64,000 nucleotides of DNA from Tabrizicola sp. (GTDB lineage: Bacteria > Pseudomonadota > Alphaproteobacteria > Rhodobacterales > Rhodobacteraceae): positions 406,042-470,041 of the forward strand of contig NZ_JALHQD010000003.1 of assembly GCF_022842145.1 (NCBI RefSeq), given 5' to 3'. This document shows, in pieces, positions 6,760 to 15,960 of the stretch. The notes beneath the pieces are model-generated. The model was given only the letters and a program-made list of their open reading frames with translations, searched no databases and had not been told where the DNA came from. The position numbers were made by a program, and so were the translations under genes. Each line of letters opens with the position of its first letter. Within the stretch, counting starts at the first letter, position 1.

Positions 6760-7116
6760 ATGCGCCCCGTATTGTATGTGATGTCCTTTCTGGCGCTGAT
6801 TGCCCTGGGTTTCTGGGCCTACCGCGAGAACTATGCGACGCAGGGCGCGTTGAAAGAGGTCGAGGCGCTGCAGCGCCAGATCGTCGGACTGCACGAGGCG
6901 CTGACGGTGCAACGCGCGGAATGGGCCTATCTGAACCGCCCCGACCGGCTGCGCGACCTTGCGACGGCGAACTTCGACCGGCTGGGTCTGTTGCCGATGG
7001 AGCCAAGCCAGTTCGGTGCGGCGGCTCAGGTGGCCTATCCGCGCGCGAAATTGCCCGACGTCAGCTTTACCGAGGACGTCCAGGGCACGATCACCACAGA
7101 CGCGGAGGGATTGTGA
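6760..7116 (+). CDS. ftsL: Cell division protein FtsL
   Basis: A 118-residue bitopic membrane protein. A single N-terminal membrane segment (about residues 3-20, VLYVMSFLALIALGFWAY) is followed by a short periplasmic heptad region (LKEVEALQRQIVGLHEAL) that would pair with FtsB/DivIC-type partners in the FtsQLB complex. Sequence identity in this family is low; the size, topology and position between rsmH and ftsI make the call. It starts directly after the rsmH stop and its TGA overlaps the ftsI ATG by one base. Confidence 0.9.
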   Translation: MRPVLYVMSFLALIALGFWAYRENYATQGALKEVEALQRQIVGLHEALTVQRAEWAYLNRPDRLRDLATANFDRLGLLPMEPSQFGAAAQVAYPRAKLPDVSFTEDVQGTITTDAEGL

Positions 7117-8906
7117 TGCGGACCCCGCTTCGCCCGCTGGCCCGGATCCTGCACGCCCGGCAGGAAGGGTTGAACCCCGACACCATCGAGAAGGAAAACC
7201 TGAAGCTCCGCCACGAGGCGATCCGGGAACGGGCGCGGGGTCGGGCGCAGTTTCGCCTTCTGATTCTGTGCGCCAGCTTCGTGATCGCCTTCGGGGCGAT
7301 TGGGGCCCGCATGGGGCTGATGGCGGCGACCGAGCCGATGGAGCCGCGCGCCAGTGCCCCCGGTGCCGAGATCATCGCTCAACGCGCCGACATCACCGAC
7401 CGCAACGGCCGGGTCCTGGCCACCAACATCACGACGCACGCGCTTTACGCGCATCCCAAGGTTATGGTCGACCCCAAGGGAACCGCGGTGAAGCTGGCGG
7501 AAATCTTCCCTGAACTGGACCCGGCGGCCCTGCAGCGGCGCTTTACCGACGGGCGCAGCTTCGTCTGGATCCGAAAGGTCCTGTCGCCAGAGCAGATGCA
7601 GAAGGTGCACGAGATCGGCGATCCGGGCCTCCTGTTCGGCCCGCGCGAGATGCGGCTTTACCCGAACGGGATGCTGGCCGCCCATATCCTTGGCGGCAGC
7701 TCTTTTGGTGCGGAAGGCGTCCATTCCGCCGAGGTGATCGGTGTGGCGGGGATCGAAAAGGCGATGGATGCGCGGCTGCGCGATCCGGCGCAGGGCGGCA
7801 AGCCCCTGACGCTGTCGATCGACCTGACGCTGCAATCCACCATCGAGGAAGTGCTTTACGCCGGCATGAGCATGCTGAACGCCAAGGGCGCGGCGGCGAT
7901 CCTGATGGATGCGCGCACGGGCGAGATCCTGGCGCTGGCCTCGCTGCCGACCTTCGATCCGAATGACAGGCCGACGCCCATCGTCGACAAGACTGCCGAG
8001 CCGGGCGACAGCCCCCTGTTCAACCGCGCCGTGCAGGGGGTCTACGAGCTTGGCTCGACCTTCAAGATCTTTGCCACCGCGCAGGCGATGGAGTTGGGTC
8101 TGGTCGGACCCGAGACAATGGTGGATGCAAATGCCCCGATGCAGTGGGGCCGCCACAAGATCAAGGAATTCGAGGGCAAGAACTACGGTCCCCTCCTGTC
8201 GGTCAGCGACGTGATTGCAAAATCCTCGAACGTCGGCACCGCGCATATCGCGCTGATGATCGGGCCCTTGCGGCAGCAGGCGTTCCTGAAATCGCTCGGC
8301 TTTTTCGAGCCGACGCCGGTCGAGCTGATCGAAGCCCCCGGTGCGCGGCCGCTGATTCCGAAGAAATGGCCCGAGATCGTCACCATCACCACCTCCTACG
8401 GCCACGGCATGTCTGCCTCGCCCTTGCACCTGGCGGCGGCCTATGCGGCGATTGCCAACGGCGGGGTGGCGATCAAGCCGACACTGCTGAAGCGCGAGGG
8501 GCCGACGACCGGCGTCCGCGTGATGAGCGAGAAGACCGCGTTCGACTCGGTCGCGATGCTGCGCCGCGTGGTGACGGAAGGGACGGCGTCCTTGGGCGAT
8601 GTGCCGGGCTATGAGGTCGCGGGCAAGACCGGGACGGCGGACAAGCCGAAGAAGACCGGCGGCTATTATGACGACAAGGTGGTGAACACGTTCGCCTCGG
8701 TTTTCCCGGCCAGCAACCCGCAATACGTGCTGATTGTGACCCTGGACGAACCGCAGGACGACACCCTGTCCGAGACGCGGCGGACGGCGGGCTGGACGGC
8801 GGTGCCGGTCGCCTCCGAGATCATCCGTCGCGTCGCTCCGCTGATGGGGTTGCGACCCAAGCTTGAACCTGTCGCCGTGGATGCGGTAACTGCCGCCAGC
8901 AACTGA
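7116..8906 (+). CDS. ftsI: Peptidoglycan transpeptidase FtsI (PBP3)
   Basis: A 596-residue class B penicillin-binding protein, the septal D,D-transpeptidase. A cytoplasmic N-terminus and one membrane helix (about 45-65) lead into the dimerisation domain and the transpeptidase domain. Active-site motifs are S314-T-F-K317, S370-S-N372 and K504-T-G506, all intact. Start codon overlaps the ftsL stop (TGATG). FtsW, its glycosyltransferase partner, is not encoded further down this cluster. Confidence 0.96.
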   Translation: MRTPLRPLARILHARQEGLNPDTIEKENLKLRHEAIRERARGRAQFRLLILCASFVIAFGAIGARMGLMAATEPMEPRASAPGAEIIAQRADITDRNGRVLATNITTHALYAHPKVMVDPKGTAVKLAEIFPELDPAALQRRFTDGRSFVWIRKVLSPEQMQKVHEIGDPGLLFGPREMRLYPNGMLAAHILGGSSFGAEGVHSAEVIGVAGIEKAMDARLRDPAQGGKPLTLSIDLTLQSTIEEVLYAGMSMLNAKGAAAILMDARTGEILALASLPTFDPNDRPTPIVDKTAEPGDSPLFNRAVQGVYELGSTFKIFATAQAMELGLVGPETMVDANAPMQWGRHKIKEFEGKNYGPLLSVSDVIAKSSNVGTAHIALMIGPLRQQAFLKSLGFFEPTPVELIEAPGARPLIPKKWPEIVTITTSYGHGMSASPLHLAAAYAAIANGGVAIKPTLLKREGPTTGVRVMSEKTAFDSVAMLRRVVTEGTASLGDVPGYEVAGKTGTADKPKKTGGYYDDKVVNTFASVFPASNPQYVLIVTLDEPQDDTLSETRRTAGWTAVPVASEIIRRVAPLMGLRPKLEPVAVDAVTAASN

Positions 8907-8918
8907 CGGGGGTTTCAG

Positions 8919-10400
8919 ATGGCACCGCGTGCGACACGGCTATCCGATCTTGGGCTGACGGCCCGAGCCGGTCGCGACCCTGCGCTGTCGGGGGTGACGG
9001 CGGACAGCCGCGCGGTGCGGGCGGGGATGCTGTTTGCCGCCCTGCCGGGGACGGCGGTGCATGGCGCGCAATTCATCGGGACGGCTTTGGAGCAGGGCGC
9101 CGCGGCGGTGCTGACCGACGCGACGGGCGCGCGGCTGGCCGCGGAGGTGCTGGCTGATACCGACGTGGCCCTGGTCGTGGCCGAGGACCCTCGGGCCGCT
9201 TTGGCCTGTGCCGCTGCGCTGTGGTTCGGCGCCCAGCCCGAGGTGATGGTGGCGGTGACGGGGACCAACGGAAAGACGTCCGTGGCGACCTTCACCCGGC
9301 AGATCTGGGCCGCGCTGGGCCATGAGGCGATCAATATCGGCACCACGGGGATCGAGGGGGCCTGGACCGCTCCCTCTGGCCACACGACGCCGGACCCGGT
9401 GACCTTGCAAAAGCTGCTGGCGGCAGCGGCGCAAGGCGGCGTGACCCATGCGGCGATGGAGGCGTCCAGCCACGGGATCGACCAGCGGCGGCTGGACGGG
9501 GTGCGGCTGCGCGCGGGTGGCTTCACCAACCTGACGCAGGATCACCTCGATTATCACGGCACGATGGAGGCCTATTTCGAGGCCAAGGCGCAGCTGTTCA
9601 CCCGCCTTTTGCCCGAAGACGCGGTGGCGGTGGTCAACCTGGACGGGGCCAAGGGGTCAGAGATGGCGGAGCTGGCGCTGGGCCGCGGCCTGCGGGTGCT
9701 GACCGTGGGCAAGGGGCAGGGGGCGGATCTGCAGATCGCCGCGACGCGCCCCGATCCGACGGGCCAGGAGGTGCGGTATCTGTGGCAGGGGCGCGCGTTC
9801 CAGACCCGGTTGGCGCTGATCGGGGCCTTTCAGGCCGAGAACGTCGCGGTGGCGGCGGGGTTGGCGATTGCGGCCGGGGATGCTCCGGAAGCGGTGCTGG
9901 GCATGCTGCCGCGGCTGACGGGGGTGCGCGGCCGGATGCAGCTGGCGGCGACGCGGAAGAACGGGGCGGCGGTCTATGTGGACTATGCCCATACTCCGGA
10001 TGCGATCGAGACGGCGCTGCGCGCGCTGCGGCCGCATGTGATGGGGCGGATCATCGTCGTCTTTGGCGCAGGCGGTGACCGGGACCGGACCAAGCGGCCC
10101 CTGATGGGTGCTGCGGCGCAGGCTCATGCCGATGTGCTGTATGTGACCGACGACAATCCGCGGACCGAGGATCCAGGCAGCATACGCGCCGCGATCCTTG
10201 CAGCCTGCCCCGAGGCGAACGAGGTCGGCGACCGGGCCGAGGCGATCCTGCGGGCAGTGGATGCGCTGCTGCCGGGTGACGCGCTGCTGATTGCCGGGAA
10301 GGGCCACGAGAGCGGGCAGATCATCGGGACGGACGTCTATCCCTTCGACGACGTGGAACAGGCCAGCGTCGCCGTGGCCGCGCTGGATGGGGTGATCTGA
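8919..10400 (+). CDS. murE: UDP-MurNAc-L-Ala-D-Glu:meso-DAP ligase MurE
   Basis: A 493-residue Mur ligase that adds the third residue of the peptidoglycan stem peptide in the cytoplasm. The ATP loop GTNGKT begins at residue 115. The DNPR motif at 412-415 is the signature of meso-diaminopimelate specificity and rules out a lysine-adding enzyme. Its TGA overlaps the murF ATG by one base, so the two are translationally coupled. Confidence 0.97.
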   Translation: MAPRATRLSDLGLTARAGRDPALSGVTADSRAVRAGMLFAALPGTAVHGAQFIGTALEQGAAAVLTDATGARLAAEVLADTDVALVVAEDPRAALACAAALWFGAQPEVMVAVTGTNGKTSVATFTRQIWAALGHEAINIGTTGIEGAWTAPSGHTTPDPVTLQKLLAAAAQGGVTHAAMEASSHGIDQRRLDGVRLRAGGFTNLTQDHLDYHGTMEAYFEAKAQLFTRLLPEDAVAVVNLDGAKGSEMAELALGRGLRVLTVGKGQGADLQIAATRPDPTGQEVRYLWQGRAFQTRLALIGAFQAENVAVAAGLAIAAGDAPEAVLGMLPRLTGVRGRMQLAATRKNGAAVYVDYAHTPDAIETALRALRPHVMGRIIVVFGAGGDRDRTKRPLMGAAAQAHADVLYVTDDNPRTEDPGSIRAAILAACPEANEVGDRAEAILRAVDALLPGDALLIAGKGHESGQIIGTDVYPFDDVEQASVAVAALDGVI

Positions 10401-11836
10401 TGCTGTGGACCTCCTTGGACGCGGCGCAGGCGACGGGCGGGCAGGTGACGAAGGCCTGGGCCGCCTCGGGTGTCTCGATCGACACGCGGACGCTGCAACC
10501 GGGCGATCTTTTCGTCGCGTTGAAGGACGTGCGCGACGGGCATGAGTTTGTCGCACAGGCGCTGGAAAAGGGGGCGGCGGCGGCACTTGTCAGCCGCATT
10601 CCGGACGGAGTGGCCGCGGACGCGCCGCTGCTGATCGTCCCCGACGTCTTGCAGGCACTGGAGGCATTGGGCGCCTTTGCCCGGGCGCGGACCACTGCGA
10701 AGGTGGTGGGCGTCACCGGGTCGGTCGGCAAGACCTCGACCAAGGAGATGCTGCGGGCCATTCTTTCGGGCCAGGGCAAGACCCATGCGGCCGAGGCCAG
10801 CTACAACAACCACTGGGGCGTGCCGCTGACACTGGCGCGGATGCCGCAGGACGCCGATTTCGCAGTGATCGAGATCGGGATGAACCACCCCGGCGAGATC
10901 GCCCCTCTGGCGCGGCTGGCAAGGCTGGACGTGGCGATGGTCACGACGGTGGCCCCGGCGCATCTGGAGGCCTTCGACAGCGTCGAGGGCATTGCGCATG
11001 AAAAGGCGTCGATCTTCGACGGGCTGACCTCGGGCGGCGTGGCGGTCTTCAACGCGGATATCGCGACGACGCCGATCCTGCAGGCCAAGGCCGGGGCGGT
11101 TGGGGCGCGTCCCGTCGCCTTCGGTGCGACCGAGGGTGCGGACTACCGCCTTCTATCGGCGCAGATCACGGACGAGGCGACGGTCTGCCAGGCCAGCCGC
11201 CGGGGTGAGCCGATGCTTTACAAGGTGTCCTCTCCCGGTCGCCACTTCGCGCTGAACGCGCTGGGTGCGCTGGCGGTGGCCGAGGCGCTGGGGGCCGACC
11301 CGATGATCGCGGCGCATGACCTTGGCCGCTGGATGCCGCCCGCGGGGCGAGGCCAGCGCGAGCGGATCACGCTGGACATCGTCGAGGAGACGTTTTTCGA
11401 CCTGATCGACGACGCCTTCAACGCCAACCCCGCATCGATGGCGGCGGCGCTGGATGTGCTGATCGCCGCAAAGCCCGTGGACGGGATCGGCCGCGTCGGC
11501 GGCGGCCGGAGGATCGCGGTGCTGGGCGACATGCTGGAACTGGGCCCGACCGAGGGCACGTTGCATGCCGCCATCGCGCAGCATCCGGGGCTGGCCGCCA
11601 TCCACGTGATCCATTGCGTCGGGCCGCGGATGAAGGCGCTTCACGCGGCCCTGCCACGCCAACAGCGCGGCGAATGGGTCGAGACGGCACAGGAGCTGGC
11701 GCCGCGGGTGCGCAGCCTGATCGATGCAGGGGACATCCTGCTGGTCAAAGGCTCCAAGGGATCGAAGGTCAGCCTCGTCGTTGACGTTCTGCGGAAAATG
11801 GGGCAGGCCGCGAGCCCGAGAGAAGGGACCGTCTAG
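10400..11836 (+). CDS. murF: UDP-MurNAc-tripeptide:D-Ala-D-Ala ligase MurF
   Basis: A 478-residue Mur ligase catalysing the last cytoplasmic step of UDP-MurNAc-pentapeptide synthesis. The ATP loop reads GSVGKTSTKE (about residue 110), followed by NNHWGVPLTLARM and IEIGMNHPGEI. The C-terminal domain carries DDAFNANPASM and GDMLELG. It lies between murE (one-base overlap) and mraY, which starts directly after the murF stop codon. Confidence 0.97.
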   Translation: MLWTSLDAAQATGGQVTKAWAASGVSIDTRTLQPGDLFVALKDVRDGHEFVAQALEKGAAAALVSRIPDGVAADAPLLIVPDVLQALEALGAFARARTTAKVVGVTGSVGKTSTKEMLRAILSGQGKTHAAEASYNNHWGVPLTLARMPQDADFAVIEIGMNHPGEIAPLARLARLDVAMVTTVAPAHLEAFDSVEGIAHEKASIFDGLTSGGVAVFNADIATTPILQAKAGAVGARPVAFGATEGADYRLLSAQITDEATVCQASRRGEPMLYKVSSPGRHFALNALGALAVAEALGADPMIAAHDLGRWMPPAGRGQRERITLDIVEETFFDLIDDAFNANPASMAAALDVLIAAKPVDGIGRVGGGRRIAVLGDMLELGPTEGTLHAAIAQHPGLAAIHVIHCVGPRMKALHAALPRQQRGEWVETAQELAPRVRSLIDAGDILLVKGSKGSKVSLVVDVLRKMGQAASPREGTV

Positions 11837-12919
11837 ATGTTTTACTGGCTTGCCGAGTTTTCCGATGGCGGCGGGGTTTTCAACCTTTTCCGCTACATCA
11901 CCGTCCGGGCAGGCGGAGCCTTCACCACCGCGCTGATCTTCGGCTTTCTCTTCGGCCGCCCGCTGATCGACCTGCTGCGCCGAAAGCAGGGCAAGGGCCA
12001 GCCGATCCGAGACGACGGTCCGCAGTCGCACCTGTCCAAGGCCGGGACGCCGACAATGGGGGGTCTTCTGATCCTGTCGGCGCTGATGGTCTCGACGATG
12101 CTTTGGGCGCGACTGGACAATCCCTTCGTCTGGATCGTGATCCTGGTGACGCTGGCCTTCGGGCTGATCGGCTTTGCCGATGATTATGCCAAGGTCACCA
12201 AGCAGAACACCAAGGGCGTCTCGGGCAAGGTGCGCATGGGCCTGGGCCTGCTGATCGCGTTGCTGGCGGCCTATGCGGCGGCGCAGTTCCACCCGCCAGA
12301 GCTGACCAACCAGCTGGCGTTTCCGTTCTTCAAGGACACCCTCCTGAACATGGGCGTCTTCTTCGTGCCCTTCGGGATGATCGTGATCGTGGGTGCTGCG
12401 AATGCGGTGAACCTGACCGACGGTCTTGACGGGCTGGCAATCATGCCGGTGATGATCGCGGGCGGCACGCTGGGGATCATCGCCTATGCGGTGGGCCGGG
12501 TCGACTTTACCCAGTACCTGGACGTGCATTACGTTCCCGGCACATCCGAACTTCTGATCTTCGCCGCCGCCCTGTTCGGCGGGGGCCTTGGCTTTCTGTG
12601 GTACAACGCCCCTCCGGCAGCGGTGTTCATGGGCGATACCGGATCGCTGGCCCTGGGCGGCGCGCTGGGCGCCATCGCGGTCTGCACCAAGCACGAGATC
12701 GTTCTGGCCATCGTCGGCGGGTTGTTCGTCGTCGAGGCTTTGTCGGTGATCATCCAGGTGCTTTATTACAAGCGCACCAAAAAGCGGATATTCCTGATGG
12801 CGCCGATCCACCACCACTTCGAGAAGAAGGGCTGGGCCGAGCCGCAGATCGTGATCCGGTTCTGGATCATCAGCCTGATCCTGGCGATGATCGGCCTTGC
12901 CACGCTGAAAGTCCGTTGA
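11837..12919 (+). CDS. mraY: Phospho-MurNAc-pentapeptide transferase MraY
   Basis: A 360-residue polytopic membrane enzyme that makes lipid I from UDP-MurNAc-pentapeptide and undecaprenyl phosphate. Catalytic and Mg2+-binding motifs are intact: [34 protein letters not shown] and the cytoplasmic HHHFEKKGW loop. About ten hydrophobic segments are visible. It ends the first uninterrupted block of the dcw cluster; a large palindrome and an opposing gene follow. Confidence 0.97.
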   Translation: MFYWLAEFSDGGGVFNLFRYITVRAGGAFTTALIFGFLFGRPLIDLLRRKQGKGQPIRDDGPQSHLSKAGTPTMGGLLILSALMVSTMLWARLDNPFVWIVILVTLAFGLIGFADDYAKVTKQNTKGVSGKVRMGLGLLIALLAAYAAAQFHPPELTNQLAFPFFKDTLLNMGVFFVPFGMIVIVGAANAVNLTDGLDGLAIMPVMIAGGTLGIIAYAVGRVDFTQYLDVHYVPGTSELLIFAAALFGGGLGFLWYNAPPAAVFMGDTGSLALGGALGAIAVCTKHEIVLAIVGGLFVVEALSVIIQVLYYKRTKKRIFLMAPIHHHFEKKGWAEPQIVIRFWIISLILAMIGLATLKVR

Positions 12920-12923
12920 GGGG

Positions 12924-12951
12924 GTAGGGTGGGCGATATCGCCCACCCTAC
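12924..12951. repeat. 28-base perfect palindrome between mraY and the FkbM gene
   Basis: The sequence from GTAGGGTGGGCGAT to its exact complement forms a perfect 14-base inverted repeat with no loop. It lies between two convergent stops (12919 and 12961) and lacks a T-run. A related element with the shared core GGTGGGCG...CGCCCACC occurs at 37587-37605 behind hemP, which suggests a dispersed palindromic repeat that may act as a bidirectional 3'-end element. Confidence 0.8.
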
Positions 12952-12960
12952 GCCTGAACT

Positions 12961-13752
12961 TCAGCCGATTGGCCGAAGCTCTCCCGGCAGGCCCTCGGGC
13001 AGGGTTCGGCCTTGCGGCAGGGCGATCAGCGCGCTTCCTCCGGCCGTTGGGGTAAAGATCTGCGCGCCTTCGCCTTGCGGGTTCGTCGCCCGATAAAAAC
13101 GCGTGTGATGCAGCGTCAGGCTGTAGCCCAAGGGTTTCAGCTGGCCGACGAGCCGCTGGAGCTTCTCGCGGTCGTGGACCTCGATGTAAAGGATCGGGCG
13201 GCAGCGTGTGAGGGTGGCCAGAGCGCCCGCAATCACGCGGTCTTCGAAACCCTCGGTATCCACCTTGATCAGGTCGCAGCGCGGCAGGTCCAGACTGTCC
13301 AGCGTGATCAGGGGCATGCTGTCGGTCTGCGGCCCTGCGTCCCGGGAAACCTCGGTCGCACCGGCATTGTGCCGGGACGTGGGGTCGTGCAGCGGCACGG
13401 CGCAGGTGCCGGGTTCGTCGCCCACGGCGGCACGAAGGCAGTGGACCTGCGGCAGCTGGTTCAGCGTGACGTTGGCACAGAGGAGCTGGAAGCAGTAGCG
13501 CTGCGGCTCGATGGCGGTGACCCGGCCTTGCAGGCCGGCGGTGCGGGCGAGGGCCAGCGTGTGAAAGCCGATGTTGGCACCAAGGTCCAGCACCTGGTCG
13601 CCGGGTCGGGTCAGGGCGAGGATGCTGTCGACCTCATCCCCCGCAAACTCGCCGTAAAGCCGCAGAGACCGGCCGATGACGGTGTCGCCCTGCAGCGTGA
13701 ACATCGGGCCGAAGCGGGTCTCGGCCCGGGGAAAGACAGGCATGGTCTGCAA
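12961..13752 (-). CDS. FkbM-family SAM-dependent methyltransferase
   Basis: About 263 residues. The SAM-binding motif [18 protein letters not shown] is near residue 60 and the FkbM-type [17 protein letters not shown] segment near residue 170. These enzymes O-methylate sugars or other hydroxyls on glycans and secondary metabolites. I choose TTG 13752 because GGAGG lies seven bases upstream; an ATG at 13743 is the alternative. It is inserted in opposite orientation between mraY and murD, interrupting the dcw run. Substrate unknown. Confidence 0.85.
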   Translation of the reverse strand: MQTMPVFPRAETRFGPMFTLQGDTVIGRSLRLYGEFAGDEVDSILALTRPGDQVLDLGANIGFHTLALARTAGLQGRVTAIEPQRYCFQLLCANVTLNQLPQVHCLRAAVGDEPGTCAVPLHDPTSRHNAGATEVSRDAGPQTDSMPLITLDSLDLPRCDLIKVDTEGFEDRVIAGALATLTRCRPILYIEVHDREKLQRLVGQLKPLGYSLTLHHTRFYRATNPQGEGAQIFTPTAGGSALIALPQGRTLPEGLPGELRPIG

Positions 13753-13870
13753 GGCGCGGCCTCCGTGGCGTCCGGGCAGACTAGCAGGTGACGCGGCCAG
13801 CGGAAGCGGCTCCTCTTTCCCTTTGCCGCGCGGTCGCCTATCCCTGTGCCGGAAAACGGAGGGCAGGCGC

Positions 13871-15274
13871 ATGATCCCGGTAAAGGGCTACAACGGGCAG
13901 AAGGTCGCGGTCCTTGGGCTGGGCCGGTCGGGGCTGGCGACGGCGGCGGCCCTGGCTGCCGGGGGGGCGGAGCCGCTTTTGTGGGACGACAGCCCCGAAG
14001 CGCGGGCCAAGGCCGAGGCCGAAGGGTTCGCGCTGACCGACCTGACCCGCCAGATGGCGCTGGAAGGGGTGGCCTGCCTGGTGACTTCGCCCGGCATCCC
14101 GCATCTTTACCCCACGCCGAACCCCGTCATCGCCCGCGCGCTGGAGCTGGGAATTCCGGTCGACAACGACATCGGCCTGTTCTTCCAAAGTGCCGCCAGC
14201 GATGAGTGGACCGAGATGGAGACCCCGCCAAAGATCGTGGCGGTGACCGGCTCGAACGGCAAGTCGACGACGACGGCGCTGATCCACCATATCCTTGAGG
14301 CGGCGGGCAAGCCTGCGCAGATGGCGGGCAACATCGGCAAGGGCGTGCTGTCCATCGACCCGCCCGTCGATGGCGAGGTGGTGGTGCTGGAACTGTCCTC
14401 CTACCAGACCGAACTGGCCCGCGCGTTGACGCCGGACGTGGCGGTCTTCACCAACCTGTCACCCGATCACCTGGACCGGCATGACGGGATGGGCGGTTAC
14501 TTCGCGGCCAAGGCGCGGCTTTTCACGCTGGGCGGGCCGGACCGGGCGGTGATTGGCGTCGATGAGGTCGAGGGGCGCTTCCTGGCCAATGCGCTGGCGC
14601 AGGGGCCGCAGGATGACCGGGTGATCCGGATTTCGTCCGGGCAGAAGCTGGACGATTTTGGCTGGTCGGTCTTTGCCCGCAAGGGGTTCCTGGCGGAATG
14701 GCGGAAGGGGCGGCAGGTGGCCTCGATCGACCTGCGCGAGGTGAAGGGTCTGCCGGGCGCCCACAACCACCAGAACGCCTGCGCGGCCTATGCGGCCTGT
14801 CGGGCGCTGGGTCTGGCCCCGAAGCTGATCGAGGCGGCGCTGCACTCCTTTGCCGGGTTGCCGCACCGCAGCCAGTTGGTCGGGGAGCGGGCCGGGGTGC
14901 GGTTCGTCAACGACTCGAAGGCCACCAATGTGGACTCGGCGGCCAAAGCGCTGCAGGCCTTCCCGAAGATCCGCTGGATCGCCGGGGGACTGGGCAAGGA
15001 CGGCGGCATTGCCGCGCTGAAACCGGTGCTGGGGTCGGTGGTGAAGGCCTACCTCATCGGCCACTCCGCACGCGACTTTGCCCTGCAGCTTGGCGACACC
15101 CCGCACGAGATCTGCGAGACGATGGACCGGGCGGTGGCGCGGGCGTCCGCAGAGGCCGAGGCGGGCGAGGTTGTGCTTCTGGCCCCGGCGGCGGCAAGCT
15201 TCGACCAGTACCCGAACTTCGAGAAGCGGGGCGAGGATTTCACCGCGCGCGTGAAGGCGCTGCTGGCCGGCTAG
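13871..15274 (+). CDS. murD: UDP-MurNAc-L-Ala:D-Glu ligase MurD
   Basis: A 467-residue Mur ligase adding D-glutamate to UDP-MurNAc-L-Ala. The N-terminal Rossmann part reads [17 protein letters not shown], the ATP loop [14 protein letters not shown] lies near residue 120, and the C-terminal domain has [17 protein letters not shown] and [16 protein letters not shown]. It is divergent from the FkbM gene, with 118 bases between the two starts, so it must have its own promoter there or depend on read-through across the inverted gene. Confidence 0.96.
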   Translation: MIPVKGYNGQKVAVLGLGRSGLATAAALAAGGAEPLLWDDSPEARAKAEAEGFALTDLTRQMALEGVACLVTSPGIPHLYPTPNPVIARALELGIPVDNDIGLFFQSAASDEWTEMETPPKIVAVTGSNGKSTTTALIHHILEAAGKPAQMAGNIGKGVLSIDPPVDGEVVVLELSSYQTELARALTPDVAVFTNLSPDHLDRHDGMGGYFAAKARLFTLGGPDRAVIGVDEVEGRFLANALAQGPQDDRVIRISSGQKLDDFGWSVFARKGFLAEWRKGRQVASIDLREVKGLPGAHNHQNACAAYAACRALGLAPKLIEAALHSFAGLPHRSQLVGERAGVRFVNDSKATNVDSAAKALQAFPKIRWIAGGLGKDGGIAALKPVLGSVVKAYLIGHSARDFALQLGDTPHEICETMDRAVARASAEAEAGEVVLLAPAAASFDQYPNFEKRGEDFTARVKALLAG

Positions 15275-15297
15275 CCAGGATGGGGTGAGGGGCGGGC

Positions 15298-15918
15298 ATG
15301 GTGGCGTTTTTCTTTCCGCTGACCGATTTCAAGACGATTCGGGTCGAGCTTCCGGCGGAGCCCGTCGCGTCCAGTCTGGGCACCGAGGTTACATTGTCTC
15401 TGGCGCTGCTTTTGCTTCTGCTGGGCCTGTTCCTGCTGCCCAAACTCTGGCGTCTGGTCCGCCCTGCGACGCGCCTGGTCGAGGAAGACTGGGTGCTTAT
15501 CGACGGGTCGAACGTGATGCATTGGCAGGACAATGCGCCCCGGCTGGAGGCCGTTCGGAAGGTGGTCGATCTGGTGCGGGCGCGCGGCTACGTGCCAGGG
15601 GTGGTGTTCGATGCCAACGCCGGGTGGAAGCTGGCCGGGCGGTATCTGCACGACGGAGATTTCGCACAGCTTCTGGGGCTGGAAGCGCGGCAGGTGTTGG
15701 TGGTAGCGAAGGGAACGCAGGCTGACCCGTACCTTTTGCAGACCGCCCGGGAGTTCGGGGCGCGCATCGTGAGCAACGACCGCTTCCGCGACTGGGTGGC
15801 GGATCACCCCGAGATTCAGACGCCGGGCTTTTTGATCCGGGGCCGGGATGTTGGCGGTGAAATCGCGTTGGAGGGCCTGTCAGCAAAGCCCGGCGCTGTG
15901 CCAGTAAACAAGCGTTGA
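15298..15918 (+). CDS. Membrane-anchored NYN/Zc3h12a-type ribonuclease domain protein
   Basis: A 206-residue protein with one membrane segment (about residues 32-48) followed by a cytoplasmic PIN-like nuclease domain. Acidic residues in the expected positions are D69 (VLIDGSNVMHW), D105 (VVFDANAGW), D143 and D161 (VSNDRFRDW), consistent with the metal site of the NYN/RNase Zc3h12a group. It starts 24 bases after murD and is probably co-transcribed with it. Nuclease activity and RNA targets are inferred from the fold only. Confidence 0.8.
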   Translation: MVAFFFPLTDFKTIRVELPAEPVASSLGTEVTLSLALLLLLLGLFLLPKLWRLVRPATRLVEEDWVLIDGSNVMHWQDNAPRLEAVRKVVDLVRARGYVPGVVFDANAGWKLAGRYLHDGDFAQLLGLEARQVLVVAKGTQADPYLLQTAREFGARIVSNDRFRDWVADHPEIQTPGFLIRGRDVGGEIALEGLSAKPGAVPVNKR

Positions 15919-15960
15919 AACTGGGTTCCGGGGCAGGATCTGGTCCCGCCCCGGCCGTTG

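Noticed and set aside
5185-6912. 575-codon minus-strand open frame over mraZ/rsmH
   Set aside because: Low-complexity Arg/His/Gln translation antisense to two certain genes.
7035-8723. 562-codon minus-strand open frame over ftsI
   Set aside because: Shadow of ftsI in a GC-rich genome; no domain and no ribosome site.
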